A stretch of DNA of 5,341 nucleotides from an uncultured Sutterella sp. (GTDB lineage Bacteria > Pseudomonadota > Gammaproteobacteria > Burkholderiales > Burkholderiaceae_F), in assembly GCA_900554675.1 (NCBI GenBank), contig USIM01000068.1, positions 1 to 5,341 on the forward strand, given 5' to 3'. The translations under genes were made by a program, and so were the position numbers. The notes beneath the pieces were generated by a model, which saw only the letters and a program-made list of their open reading frames with translations, ran no database searches and was not told the DNA's origin. Each line of letters starts with the position of its first letter. Position 1 is the first letter of the stretch. This document shows positions 1 through 5,217 of the stretch, piece by piece.

Positions 1-18
1 AGTTTTGGGATCCTTTTT

Positions 19-70
19 TCGTTAGTGCACTCAAAATGCGACAGTGTCTAACGAAATGTTGCATTTTTTT
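19..70 (+). terminator. Interleaved inverted repeats with T-run upstream of fabH (terminator or attenuator candidate)
   Basis: Two inverted repeats interlock here. Repeat A pairs 19-31 (TCGTTAGTGCACT) with 43-54 (AGTGTCTAACGA): 7 bp, a small 2/1 internal loop, then 4 bp. Repeat B pairs 33-42 (AAAATGCGAC) with 58-67 (GTTGCATTTT): 10 bp including one G-U wobble. Seven T residues at 64-70 overlap the end of B. Helix B plus the T-run resembles an intrinsic terminator, perhaps for a gene left of the window. The arm order A-B-A'-B' means that the two hairpins either exclude each other or form a pseudoknot. The pairings are read directly from the sequence; the function is inference. Confidence 0.45.
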
Positions 71-93
71 AGTAAGGCTGACCTTCTTTCTTT

Positions 94-99
94 TACAAT
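94..99 (+). promoter_or_regulatory. Weak candidate -10 box for fabH
   Basis: TACAAT differs from the consensus TATAAT at one position and lies 37 bases before the fabH start codon, a reasonable distance for a short leader. No recognisable -35 hexamer sits 16-18 bases upstream (the bases there are AGTAAG or similar), and there is no TG extension. The site is offered because fabH appears to begin a transcription unit here, but the support is weak. Confidence 0.25.
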
Positions 100-136
100 T
101 AAAGATTAGGTTTTAGAAAAAGAAAGGGCAATCGAA

Positions 137-1120
137 ATGGCTCAGATTTATTCACGTATCGTGGCAACGGGTTCGGCCTTGCCGGAAAAAGCAATGACCA
201 ATGCACAATTGGCTCAAGAGCTTTCGCTTCGTAACATTGAAACGTCCGATGAATGGATTCGTACGAGAACGGGTATTGAGAAGCGTTACTTAGCCGAACG
301 CGGTTTGACGACCACAAAGTTGGCCGAGCGCGCTGCGCGTTCTGCTTTCTGGGATAGCACGATTGCTCCTGAAGACATTGATCTAATTATTGTGGCAACG
401 ACGACGCCTGACATGGTTTTCCCGTCAACGGCCTGTCAATTGCAAAAGGCTTTGGGCTGTAAGCGTGGCGCGGCCTTTGACGTGCAAGCCGTTTGTGCCG
501 GTTTTATCTATGCGTTAGTCAACGCCGATGCCTTGATCCGTACGGGTGCTTATAAGAACGCATTGGTGGTGGGCGTCGATGTCATGAGCCGTTTGGTGGA
601 TTGGGATGACCGTTCAACCTGCGTGCTTTTTGGCGATGGCGCCGGTGCCGTGATTTTGTCGGCTAGCGAAGAGCCCGGTTTGTTGGCCTCTCACTTGTCT
701 GCAGACGGTACGCTCGATGAAAAGGTTTTGGGATGTGAATCTCACTTCCAAGGTGGCGAGTCTCACGGCGAAGCCTTTGTTCGCATGGACGGTCAAGCTG
801 TTTTCAAGATGGCGGTTTCCGCGATGCATGAAAGCGCTCAAAACGTTTTAAAGACGGCATGCTTAACGGTGGCCGATGTTAACCACTACGTGCCCCACCA
901 AGCCAACTTCCGTATTATGGAAAAGGTCGCTCAAAAGATCGGCATTGATATGGACAAGATGGTCGTGACGGTGAATCGTCACGGCAACACCTCTGCAGCG
1001 TCCGTCCCCTTGGCTTTGGATAACGCTGTGCGTCACGACAAGATTCAAAAGGGTGATGTCGTATTAATGCAAGCCGTCGGCGCCGGTATGGCCTGGGGCA
1101 GTGTTCTTTTGAAGTGGTAA
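137..1120 (+). CDS. fabH: 3-oxoacyl-ACP synthase III (beta-ketoacyl-ACP synthase III, FabH)
   Basis: FabH is the cytosolic initiating condensing enzyme of type II fatty acid synthesis. It joins an acetyl primer from acetyl-CoA to malonyl-ACP, giving acetoacetyl-ACP and CO2. The 327-residue protein has the thiolase-fold layout and the full catalytic triad: Cys120 in DVQAVCAGF, His254 in VPHQAN and Asn284 in RHGNTSAAS, matching E. coli Cys112, His244 and Asn274. The length is close to the family norm (about 317-330). The ATG at 137 is preceded by AAAGGG (123-128) with 8 bases of spacing, and the protein begins at the usual place for the family (IYSRIVATGSALP). It leads a tight run with fabD (15-base gap). 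One oddity is the C-terminal glycine loop, usually GGGxTWG, which reads GAGMAWG (residues 315-321). plsX, often found just upstream, is not visible in the 136 bases before it. Confidence 0.97.
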   Translation: MAQIYSRIVATGSALPEKAMTNAQLAQELSLRNIETSDEWIRTRTGIEKRYLAERGLTTTKLAERAARSAFWDSTIAPEDIDLIIVATTTPDMVFPSTACQLQKALGCKRGAAFDVQAVCAGFIYALVNADALIRTGAYKNALVVGVDVMSRLVDWDDRSTCVLFGDGAGAVILSASEEPGLLASHLSADGTLDEKVLGCESHFQGGESHGEAFVRMDGQAVFKMAVSAMHESAQNVLKTACLTVADVNHYVPHQANFRIMEKVAQKIGIDMDKMVVTVNRHGNTSAASVPLALDNAVRHDKIQKGDVVLMQAVGAGMAWGSVLLKW

Positions 1121-1135
1121 TTTGAGGTTTTATTT

Positions 1136-2071
1136 ATGAAATTAGCATTTGTGTTCCCCGGTCAAGGCTCGCAATCGGTCGGTATGCTCGATAGCTTCCA
1201 AGACAACGCCACCGTGCAAGCCGTTTTGGCTCAAGCCAACGAAGCCTTAGGTGAAGACTTGGTGAAGTTGATTCACGAAGGCCCGGCAGAAGAATTGAAC
1301 CTGACGGTTAATACTCAACCCGCTCTTTTGACGGCCTCGACTGCCATGTATGAAGCATGGAAAGCCCAAGGCGGCCCGATTCCTTCTGTGATGGCAGGTC
1401 ACTCTTTGGGTGAATACTCCGCTTTGACGGCTGCCGGTGTTTTCTCGATTCCGGAAGCGGTGAAGTTGGTTCGATTCCGCGCTCAAACGATGCAAAACGC
1501 CGTGCCCGTGGGTGTCGGTGGTATGGCCGCCATTTTGGGTTTAACCGATGAAGTTGTGCAAGAAGTTTGCCAAGCCGCAAGCGCTCACGGTGTGGTTGAA
1601 GCAGTGAACTTTAATTCGCCCGGTCAAGTTGTCATTGCCGGCGTTAAAGAAGCGGTGGAAGCCGCTTGCGCTATGGCCAAAGAAAAGGGTGCTAAGCGCG
1701 CATTGATGTTGGCGGTTTCTGCACCATTTCACTCTTCCATGATGAAGCCCGCTGCTGATGCCTTGCGCGAACGCTTAAAGGCAACGCCGATGAGTAAGCC
1801 CGCCGTTGATGTGATTGCCAATATTGACGTCGCGGTTCACGCTGAGACCGATGCTATTGTTGAAGCTTTGGCTCAACAAGCCGCGGGCGCCGTTCAATGG
1901 GTCAAGACCATTGAGTCTTTCAAAGCACAAGGCGTGACGCACGTGGTTGAATGCGGCCCGGGTCGTGTGTTGGCCGGCTTAATTAAGCGTATTGATTCAT
2001 CCATCGTTGTGATGAACATCAACTCTGAAGAATCTTTGCAATCTGTTTTGGCTGAAGTCAAAGCCCTTTAA
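1136..2071 (+). CDS. fabD: Malonyl-CoA:ACP S-malonyltransferase (FabD)
   Basis: FabD transfers the malonyl group from malonyl-CoA to the phosphopantetheine thiol of AcpP, making the extender unit used by FabH and FabF. The 311-residue protein matches the family length (E. coli 309). Key features are the N-terminal FVFPGQGSQ with oxyanion-hole Gln10, the nucleophile Ser90 in GHSLGEYSAL, the carboxylate-binding Arg115 in VRFRAQTMQ, the catalytic His199 in APFHSSMM, Gln254 in AVQW, and the conserved GPGRVLAGL near the C-terminus (274-282). These fit E. coli Gln11, Ser92, Arg117, His201 and Gln250. The ATG at 1136 has the ribosome binding site GAGG (1124-1127) in the 15-base gap after fabH, so the two genes are almost certainly cotranscribed. 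The ferredoxin-like subdomain lies around residues 125-195. No missing catalytic residue is seen. Confidence 0.97.
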   Translation: MKLAFVFPGQGSQSVGMLDSFQDNATVQAVLAQANEALGEDLVKLIHEGPAEELNLTVNTQPALLTASTAMYEAWKAQGGPIPSVMAGHSLGEYSALTAAGVFSIPEAVKLVRFRAQTMQNAVPVGVGGMAAILGLTDEVVQEVCQAASAHGVVEAVNFNSPGQVVIAGVKEAVEAACAMAKEKGAKRALMLAVSAPFHSSMMKPAADALRERLKATPMSKPAVDVIANIDVAVHAETDAIVEALAQQAAGAVQWVKTIESFKAQGVTHVVECGPGRVLAGLIKRIDSSIVVMNINSEESLQSVLAEVKAL

Positions 2072-2082
2072 GGAATATTTTG

Positions 2083-2844
2083 ATGTCTATTTTTACCAAT
2101 GATGCTTTAGCCGGTGAAGTCGTTTTCATTACCGGTGCTTCTCGCGGTATCGGTGCCGGTATTTTGGATCAATGCTTGGCAGCCGGTGCAACGGTGATCG
2201 GCACGGCAACGAGCGAGTCCGGTGCCAAGGCCATTACGGATAAAATCGCTGCCGCCCAAGGTAAGGGCTGTGGTGTTGTCTTAAATGTGACGGATGCTCA
2301 ACAGTCTGAAGAACAATTGGAAGCCGTCGCTAAAGAATACGGTGCCGTGACCGTGTTGGTTAACAACGCCGGTATTACGCGTGACGGTTTAGCCATGCGT
2401 ATGAAAGATGAACAATGGCAAGAAGTCATTGATACGAATTTGACGCCGGCATTTCGCTTAAGCCGTATTGTGATGCGCGGGATGATGAAGGCCCGTCGCG
2501 GTCGTATCATCAATATCGTGAGTGTGGTGGGCAGCATGGGTAATGCCGGTCAAGCCAACTACGCAGCTGCTAAAGCGGGCGTTGCCGGTATGACGCGCGC
2601 TCTTGCTCGCGAATTAGCTCCGCGCAATATTACGGTTAACTGTGTGGCTCCGGGCTTTATTGAAACGGATATGACAGCCGCATTGCCGGAAGACCATCGT
2701 GCCGCTTTAATGGCACAAATTCCCTTGGGTCGCCTCGGACAAACGGATGATATCGCTCAAGCCGTTTTGTACCTTGCTTCGCCCGCTGCAGCCTATGTGA
2801 CGGGGGTTACGTTGCATGTCAACGGTGGCATGTACATGGTATAG
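2083..2844 (+). CDS. fabG: 3-oxoacyl-ACP reductase (FabG)
   Basis: FabG is the NADPH-dependent short-chain dehydrogenase/reductase that reduces 3-ketoacyl-ACP to 3-hydroxyacyl-ACP in each elongation round. The 253-residue Rossmann protein has the cofactor loop TGASRGIG (17-24), NNAG (94-97), and the catalytic tetrad Asn119, Ser147, Tyr160 and Lys164 (in IVSVVG and NYAAAKAG). It also has the APGFIETDM segment and a C-terminal HVNGGMYMV. Arg132 and Arg176 align with E. coli Arg129 and Arg172, which contact ACP. I chose the ATG at 2083: AAGGA (2070-2074), overlapping the fabD stop codon, is 8 bases away. A TTG one codon earlier (2080) is in frame but worse placed. The protein is a few residues longer at the N-terminus than E. 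coli FabG (244). The gap to fabD is 11 bases, so the genes are probably translated from one message. Confidence 0.96.
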   Translation: MSIFTNDALAGEVVFITGASRGIGAGILDQCLAAGATVIGTATSESGAKAITDKIAAAQGKGCGVVLNVTDAQQSEEQLEAVAKEYGAVTVLVNNAGITRDGLAMRMKDEQWQEVIDTNLTPAFRLSRIVMRGMMKARRGRIINIVSVVGSMGNAGQANYAAAKAGVAGMTRALARELAPRNITVNCVAPGFIETDMTAALPEDHRAALMAQIPLGRLGQTDDIAQAVLYLASPAAAYVTGVTLHVNGGMYMV

Positions 2845-2851
2845 CTAAGGG

Positions 2852-2879
2852 CCATTTGCACTAAAAAGTGTGCAAATGG
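2852..2879. repeat. 10-bp perfect palindrome between fabG and acpP
   Basis: CCATTTGCAC (2852-2861) is exactly complementary to GTGCAAATGG (2870-2879), with an 8-base AT-rich loop. No T-run follows on either strand, so it is not a classic intrinsic terminator by itself. In RNA it would make a stable hairpin 7 bases after the fabG stop codon and could protect the 3' end of the fabHDG message. In DNA its right arm covers the -35 region of the acpP promoter candidate, so an operator role is equally possible. The sequence does not decide between these. Confidence 0.6.
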
Positions 2880-2897
2880 GCATGGCTCTGATAAAAT
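2869..2897 (+). promoter_or_regulatory. Candidate extended -10 promoter for acpP
   Basis: TAAAAT (2892-2897) is one base from the TATAAT consensus and is preceded by TGA (2889-2891), giving the extended -10 form TGnTAAAAT. The hexamer 17 bases upstream, TGTGCA (2869-2874), matches TTGACA at only three positions, which is common for extended -10 promoters. Transcription would start near 2903-2905, giving a leader of about 76 bases before acpP. A separate acpP promoter fits the known need for far more ACP than synthase enzymes. The assignment is inferred from sequence alone. Confidence 0.6.
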
Positions 2898-2898
2898 A

Positions 2899-2937
2899 GG
2901 GGAAATTTCATTTTTACAATGCAGTTTCCCTTTTTTT
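2899..2937 (+). terminator. Intrinsic terminator between fabG and acpP, overlapping the acpP start region
   Basis: GGGGAAATT (2899-2907) pairs with GATTTCCC-type bases at 2923-2931, and after one T-C mismatch CATT (2909-2912) pairs with AATG (2918-2921), closing a 5-base loop. This gives about 13 pairs including two wobbles, followed by seven T residues (2931-2937), the layout of a rho-independent terminator for transcripts coming from fabG. The four G residues that form the strongest pairs lie just before the predicted acpP transcription start, so RNA made from the acpP promoter would lack them. An alternative hairpin, CAGTTTCC (2922-2929) with GGGGACTG (2938-2945), would compete for the 3' arm. 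Confidence 0.65.
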
Positions 2938-2964
2938 GGGGACTGTGTTGATTAAGTATTTATC

Positions 2965-2970
2965 AAGGAG
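2965..2970 (+). promoter_or_regulatory. Strong ribosome binding site of acpP
   Basis: AAGGAG lies 9 bases before the acpP ATG and is the best Shine-Dalgarno match in the window, as expected for one of the most abundant proteins of the cell. It is flanked on both sides by the same heptamer, TTATCAA (2960-2966 and 2973-2979), leaving the site in AT-rich and probably unpaired RNA. Confidence 0.8.
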
Positions 2971-2979
2971 ACTTATCAA

Positions 2980-3216
2980 ATGAACGACATCGAACAACGT
3001 GTCAAGAAGGTTATCGCCGAACAATTGAACATCAATGAAGCTGATATCAAGAACGAATCCGCTTTCATCGAAGACCTCGGTGCTGACTCTTTGGATACGG
3101 TTGAGTTGGTTATGGCTTTGGAAGATGCCTTCAAGGTTGAAATCCCCGATGATCAACAAGAAAAGTTGCGTACGGTTCAACAAGCCATCGATTTCATCCA
3201 ATCCACGGCTAAGTAA
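2980..3216 (+). CDS. acpP: Acyl carrier protein (AcpP)
   Basis: AcpP is the small soluble acidic four-helix carrier that holds growing acyl chains as thioesters on a 4'-phosphopantetheine arm. It serves FabD, FabH, FabG and FabF here as well as lipid and lipid A synthesis elsewhere. The 78-residue length is typical. The prosthetic group site is Ser37 in [16 protein letters not shown], counting the initiator Met (Ser36 in mature E. coli numbering). Helix II keeps its acidic docking face (Asp36, Asp39, Glu42, Glu48, Asp49). The stretch after IPDD reads QQEKLR, where many ACPs have acidic residues and EKI, so helix III is somewhat less acidic than usual. The gene has its own promoter candidate, a strong Shine-Dalgarno site, and terminators on both sides, so it is probably expressed largely as a single-gene message. 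Codon choice is strongly biased; for example, all seven Gln codons are CAA. Confidence 0.98.
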   Translation: MNDIEQRVKKVIAEQLNINEADIKNESAFIEDLGADSLDTVELVMALEDAFKVEIPDDQQEKLRTVQQAIDFIQSTAK

Positions 3217-3222
3217 TCGTAA

Positions 3223-3236
3223 CCATCGTTAGATGG
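3223..3236 (+). other. Small hairpin just after acpP
   Basis: CCATC (3223-3227) and GATGG (3232-3236) form a perfect 5-bp stem with a GTTA tetraloop, starting 6 bases after the acpP stop codon. It stands directly in front of the larger terminator hairpin and may help stabilise the acpP 3' end. No T-run follows, so it is not a terminator itself. Confidence 0.4.
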
Positions 3237-3238
3237 CT

Positions 3239-3290
3239 CCCCGCTGTAAACGCCTAATCCATAGGGTCGTTTAGGCGGGGATTCTTTTTT
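3239..3290 (+). terminator. Strong intrinsic terminator of acpP
   Basis: CCCCGC (3239-3244) pairs with GCGGGG (3275-3280). After a 2/1 internal loop TAAACG (3247-3252) pairs with CGTTTA (3268-3273), and the apical loop contains a further CCTA/TAGG pairing (3253-3256 with 3262-3265). The stem is followed by ATTC and six T residues (3285-3290). It is the strongest terminator in the window by inspection and should limit read-through from acpP into fabF, fixing a high ACP to FabF ratio. Confidence 0.9.
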
Positions 3291-3322
3291 GAAGTCTATT
3301 TGAAAATTTTCGGAGAGTATTC

Positions 3323-4555
3323 ATGCGTCGTGTAGTCGTGACGGGGATCGGGATGGTTTGCCCGATCGGTAATGATGTCCAAACGAGCTGGGAAAATGCT
3401 TTGGCCGGTAAGTCCGGTATCACTAACATCACCGCTTTTGATGCAAGCAACTTGGGCTGCCAAATTGCCGGTGAAGTGAAGGACTTTGATATTGCAGAGT
3501 ATTTGAATCCCAAAGAAGCTCGTCGTTATGACCGCTTCTTGCACTTTGGTGTAGCCGCCGGTGTTCAAGCCATTCGCGACAGCGGCATGGATTTGGAAAA
3601 AGAAGACTTGACGCGCTTCGGTTGCTGCGTGGGTTCCGGTATCGGTGGTTTGCCGATGATCTGTGAAAACCAACACGCTTGTGACGAACGTGGTCCGCGT
3701 CGTGTTTCGCCCTTTATGATTCCGGGCTCCATCATCAACATGATCTCCGGTCAATTGTCCATCATGTTTGGCTTGAAGGGCCCGAACTTGGCTCACGTGA
3801 CGGCCTGTACGACGGGTTTGCACTCCATCGGTGAAGCCAGCTGGATCATCCGTCGCGGTGACGCTGACATGATGGTGGCGGGGGGCGCCGATAGCGACAT
3901 CAGCCCCGTGGGCGTTGCTTCCTTTGACAACATGCACGCCTTGAGCCGTCGCAATGACGATCCCGCTCACGCTTCGCGTCCGTTTGATAAGGATCGTGAT
4001 GGCTTTGTGATGGGTGAAGGCTCCGGTTGCGTGGTGTTGGAAGAATACGAACACGCCAAGGCCCGTGGCGCCAAGATCTACGCCGAACTCGTGGGTTACG
4101 GCTTAACGAGCGACGCTTATCACATCACGACGCCGAGCACGGACGGCCCGACGCGTTGCATGCAAGCTGCTATGAAGCAAGCCGGTGTGACGCCTGATCA
4201 AATTGATTATTTGAACGCTCACGGAACGTCCACGAGCGTGGGTGACGTCAACGAAACGAAGGCCATCAAGGCTGCTTTTGGTGAAGCAGCCTCTCATGTG
4301 GTCGTCAATTCTACGAAGTCCATGACGGGTCACTTGTTGGGTGGCGCCGGCGGTATTGAATCGGTCTTTACGATTTTGGCCGTGAAGAACCAAATTTCGC
4401 CTCCGACCATCAATATCAATGAATTGGATCCGGAATGCGATTTGGACTACTGTGCCAATGAAGCTCGTCCGATGGAAATCCGCTACGCTATGAAGAACTC
4501 CTTCGGCTTTGGCGGCACCAACGGTACGTTGATCTTTAAGCGTTTCGAAGAGTAA
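3323..4555 (+). CDS. fabF: 3-oxoacyl-ACP synthase II (beta-ketoacyl-ACP synthase II, FabF)
   Basis: FabF is the elongating condensing enzyme. It takes the acyl chain from acyl-ACP onto its active-site cysteine and joins it to malonyl-ACP with loss of CO2; in E. coli it is also responsible for thermal control of cis-vaccenate. The 410-residue protein (E. coli 413) has Cys162 in VTACTTGLHSIG, His300 in LNAHGTST, Lys332 in NSTKSMTGH and His337, matching E. coli Cys163, His303, Lys335 and His340. The Cys-His-His set separates it from the Cys-His-Asn type of FabH. Ile107 in GSGIGGL and Phe396 in GFGGTN correspond to the FabF gate residues Ile108 and Phe400, which favours FabF over FabB. The ATG at 3323 has CGGAGAG (3311-3317) upstream. 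The gene lies 32 bases beyond the acpP terminator, and I can see no convincing promoter of its own. Confidence 0.97.
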   Translation: MRRVVVTGIGMVCPIGNDVQTSWENALAGKSGITNITAFDASNLGCQIAGEVKDFDIAEYLNPKEARRYDRFLHFGVAAGVQAIRDSGMDLEKEDLTRFGCCVGSGIGGLPMICENQHACDERGPRRVSPFMIPGSIINMISGQLSIMFGLKGPNLAHVTACTTGLHSIGEASWIIRRGDADMMVAGGADSDISPVGVASFDNMHALSRRNDDPAHASRPFDKDRDGFVMGEGSGCVVLEEYEHAKARGAKIYAELVGYGLTSDAYHITTPSTDGPTRCMQAAMKQAGVTPDQIDYLNAHGTSTSVGDVNETKAIKAAFGEAASHVVVNSTKSMTGHLLGGAGGIESVFTILAVKNQISPPTININELDPECDLDYCANEARPMEIRYAMKNSFGFGGTNGTLIFKRFEE

Positions 4556-4570
4556 GATAATCAATAAGTC

Positions 4571-4604
4571 AGAAGGTCAAGTGCGTGGCTCTTGACCTTT
4601 TCTT
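4571..4604 (+). terminator. Intrinsic terminator of fabF
   Basis: AAGGTCAAG (4573-4581) is perfectly complementary to CTTGACCTT (4591-4599), with a 9-base loop and a possible extension by G-T and A-T pairs (4571-4572 with 4600-4601). A T-rich tract (4598-4604, broken by one C) follows. It begins 16 bases after the fabF stop codon and should end the fabF message before the deaminase gene. Confidence 0.8.
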
Positions 4605-4626
4605 GCACACTACAAAAAGGATTGTC

Positions 4627-5043
4627 ATGGATATTCGCAAAGACAATGAGATGTACATGCAAATTGCCCTTTTAACGGCAAAGCGCAGCTATGCGCAACG
4701 TTTGAAAGTGGGTTGCGTGATCGTGAAAAATCATTCCATCATTTCGTTTGGTTGGAACGGTATGCCCACGGGCTATGACAATTGTTGCGAGATGGAAGTC
4801 GACGGTAAGTTGGTGACGCGCCCTGAGGTGCAGCACGCTGAACTCAATGCCATCGCCAAGCTTTGCGAAAACGGTTACTCCTCTAAGGGAGCTTCAATCT
4901 TTATTTCGCACAGTCCTTGCATTCACTGCTCACTTTTGATTCAAAAGTGTGGCATCACGCATGTGTACTATCACGAGGCTTATCGAGACGATGCCGGTAT
5001 TCAATTTTTAAGAAAGGCCGGCATTTACGTCGAGCAACTTTAA
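4627..5043 (+). CDS. Deoxycytidylate deaminase-family protein (probable dCMP deaminase)
   Basis: This is a zinc-dependent cytidine/deoxycytidylate deaminase-fold protein of 138 residues. It would convert dCMP to dUMP and so feed thymidylate synthase. The zinc and catalytic motifs are clear: His70-Ala71-Glu72 in VQHAELNAI (His ligand, Glu proton shuttle) and Pro97-Cys98-Ile-His-Cys101 in SHSPCIHC (two Cys ligands). WNGMPTGYDNCCE (43-55) and the C-terminal YRDDAGIQFLRKAGI (119-133) fit the dCMP deaminase branch, including phage-encoded forms, rather than tRNA adenosine or guanine deaminases. I chose the ATG at 4627: AAGGA (4617-4621) lies 5 bases upstream, whereas the in-frame GTG at 4585 lies inside the fabF terminator hairpin. 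The gene is separated from fabF by that terminator and ends directly against the convergent small gene. Substrate identity is inferred from motifs. It resembles phage deaminases, so past transfer is possible but not shown. Confidence 0.85.
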   Translation: MDIRKDNEMYMQIALLTAKRSYAQRLKVGCVIVKNHSIISFGWNGMPTGYDNCCEMEVDGKLVTRPEVQHAELNAIAKLCENGYSSKGASIFISHSPCIHCSLLIQKCGITHVYYHEAYRDDAGIQFLRKAGIYVEQL

Positions 5044-5217
5044 TCATTGATCGTCGGTTTCTTGAGAACGCTCCGCATTGTCGGGGCGTTTTTTCTTGGA
5101 GAGTTCGTCACCGAGTTTCTTACCTTCTTCGTAGCCCGCACGAAAGTCTTCGAACGCTCTTTTGTAGAGGTACGCGAAGATCGCAATGGCAGCAACAATG
5201 ACGATAAAGTAACGCAT
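5044..5217 (-). CDS. Small single-pass membrane protein, unknown function
   Basis: I do not recognise a family. The 57-residue reading has a hydrophobic N-terminal helix (about residues 3-18, YFIVIVAAIAIFAYLY), then Lys19-Arg20, then a highly charged, probably helical cytoplasmic tail rich in Lys, Glu, Asp and Arg (19-57). This is the pattern of a signal-anchored, N-out/C-in small inner-membrane protein. The ATG at 5217 starts right at the membrane segment but has no visible Shine-Dalgarno site. An in-frame GTG at 5256 would add 13 residues and has AAAGG (5261-5265 read on the - strand) only 4 bases away, so the start is uncertain. The stop codon abuts the deaminase stop with no base between them. 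The deaminase terminator lies within codons of about residues 42-51. An opposite-strand frame over the same bases reads less like a protein. Confidence 0.55.
   Translation of the reverse strand: MRYFIVIVAAIAIFAYLYKRAFEDFRAGYEEGKKLGDELSKKKRPDNAERSQETDDQ
5065..5096 (+). terminator. Intrinsic terminator of the deaminase gene
   Basis: AACGCTCCG (5067-5075) pairs along its whole length with CGGGGCGTT (5082-5090), with one T-G wobble, closing a 6-base loop. Six T residues (5089-5094) and CTT follow. It is a clear rightward terminator beginning 23 bases after the deaminase stop codon. It lies inside the coding region of the - strand gene, where the T-run encodes lysines; it has no T-run in the leftward direction. 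Confidence 0.85.

Noticed and set aside
3..116. Open frame at the left edge that could be the tail of an upstream gene
   Set aside because: It crosses the terminator-like repeats and T-run, is rich in Phe and Leu from T-tracts, and resembles no C-terminus I recognise.
2080..2082. TTG start for fabG one codon upstream
   Set aside because: The adjacent ATG at 2083 is better spaced from AAGGA (8 bases versus 5), and ATG is preferred.
3035..3232. Second + strand frame inside acpP
   Set aside because: It is an out-of-frame overlap with the conserved acpP, has no ribosome binding site and has no recognisable features.
3296..4054. Long open frame on the - strand (about 252 codons) opposite fabF
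   Set aside because: It lies entirely antisense to an unmistakable fabF, has no recognisable domain, is rich in His, Thr and Arg as expected from the reverse of biased codons, and has no supporting start signals.
4103..4564. Open frame of about 153 codons on the - strand over the end of fabF
   Set aside because: It is an antisense shadow of fabF with composition matching reversed fabF codons and no family resemblance.
4592..4616. TTGACC plus TACAAA as a promoter for the deaminase gene
   Set aside because: The spacing is only 13 bases, and TTGACC is part of the fabF terminator stem. No better pair is present.
4585..4626. Earlier GTG start for the deaminase gene
   Set aside because: The GTG lies in the loop of the fabF terminator, and the added residues come from the stem and T-rich tract. 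The ATG at 4627 has a good ribosome binding site and fits the family's N-terminus.
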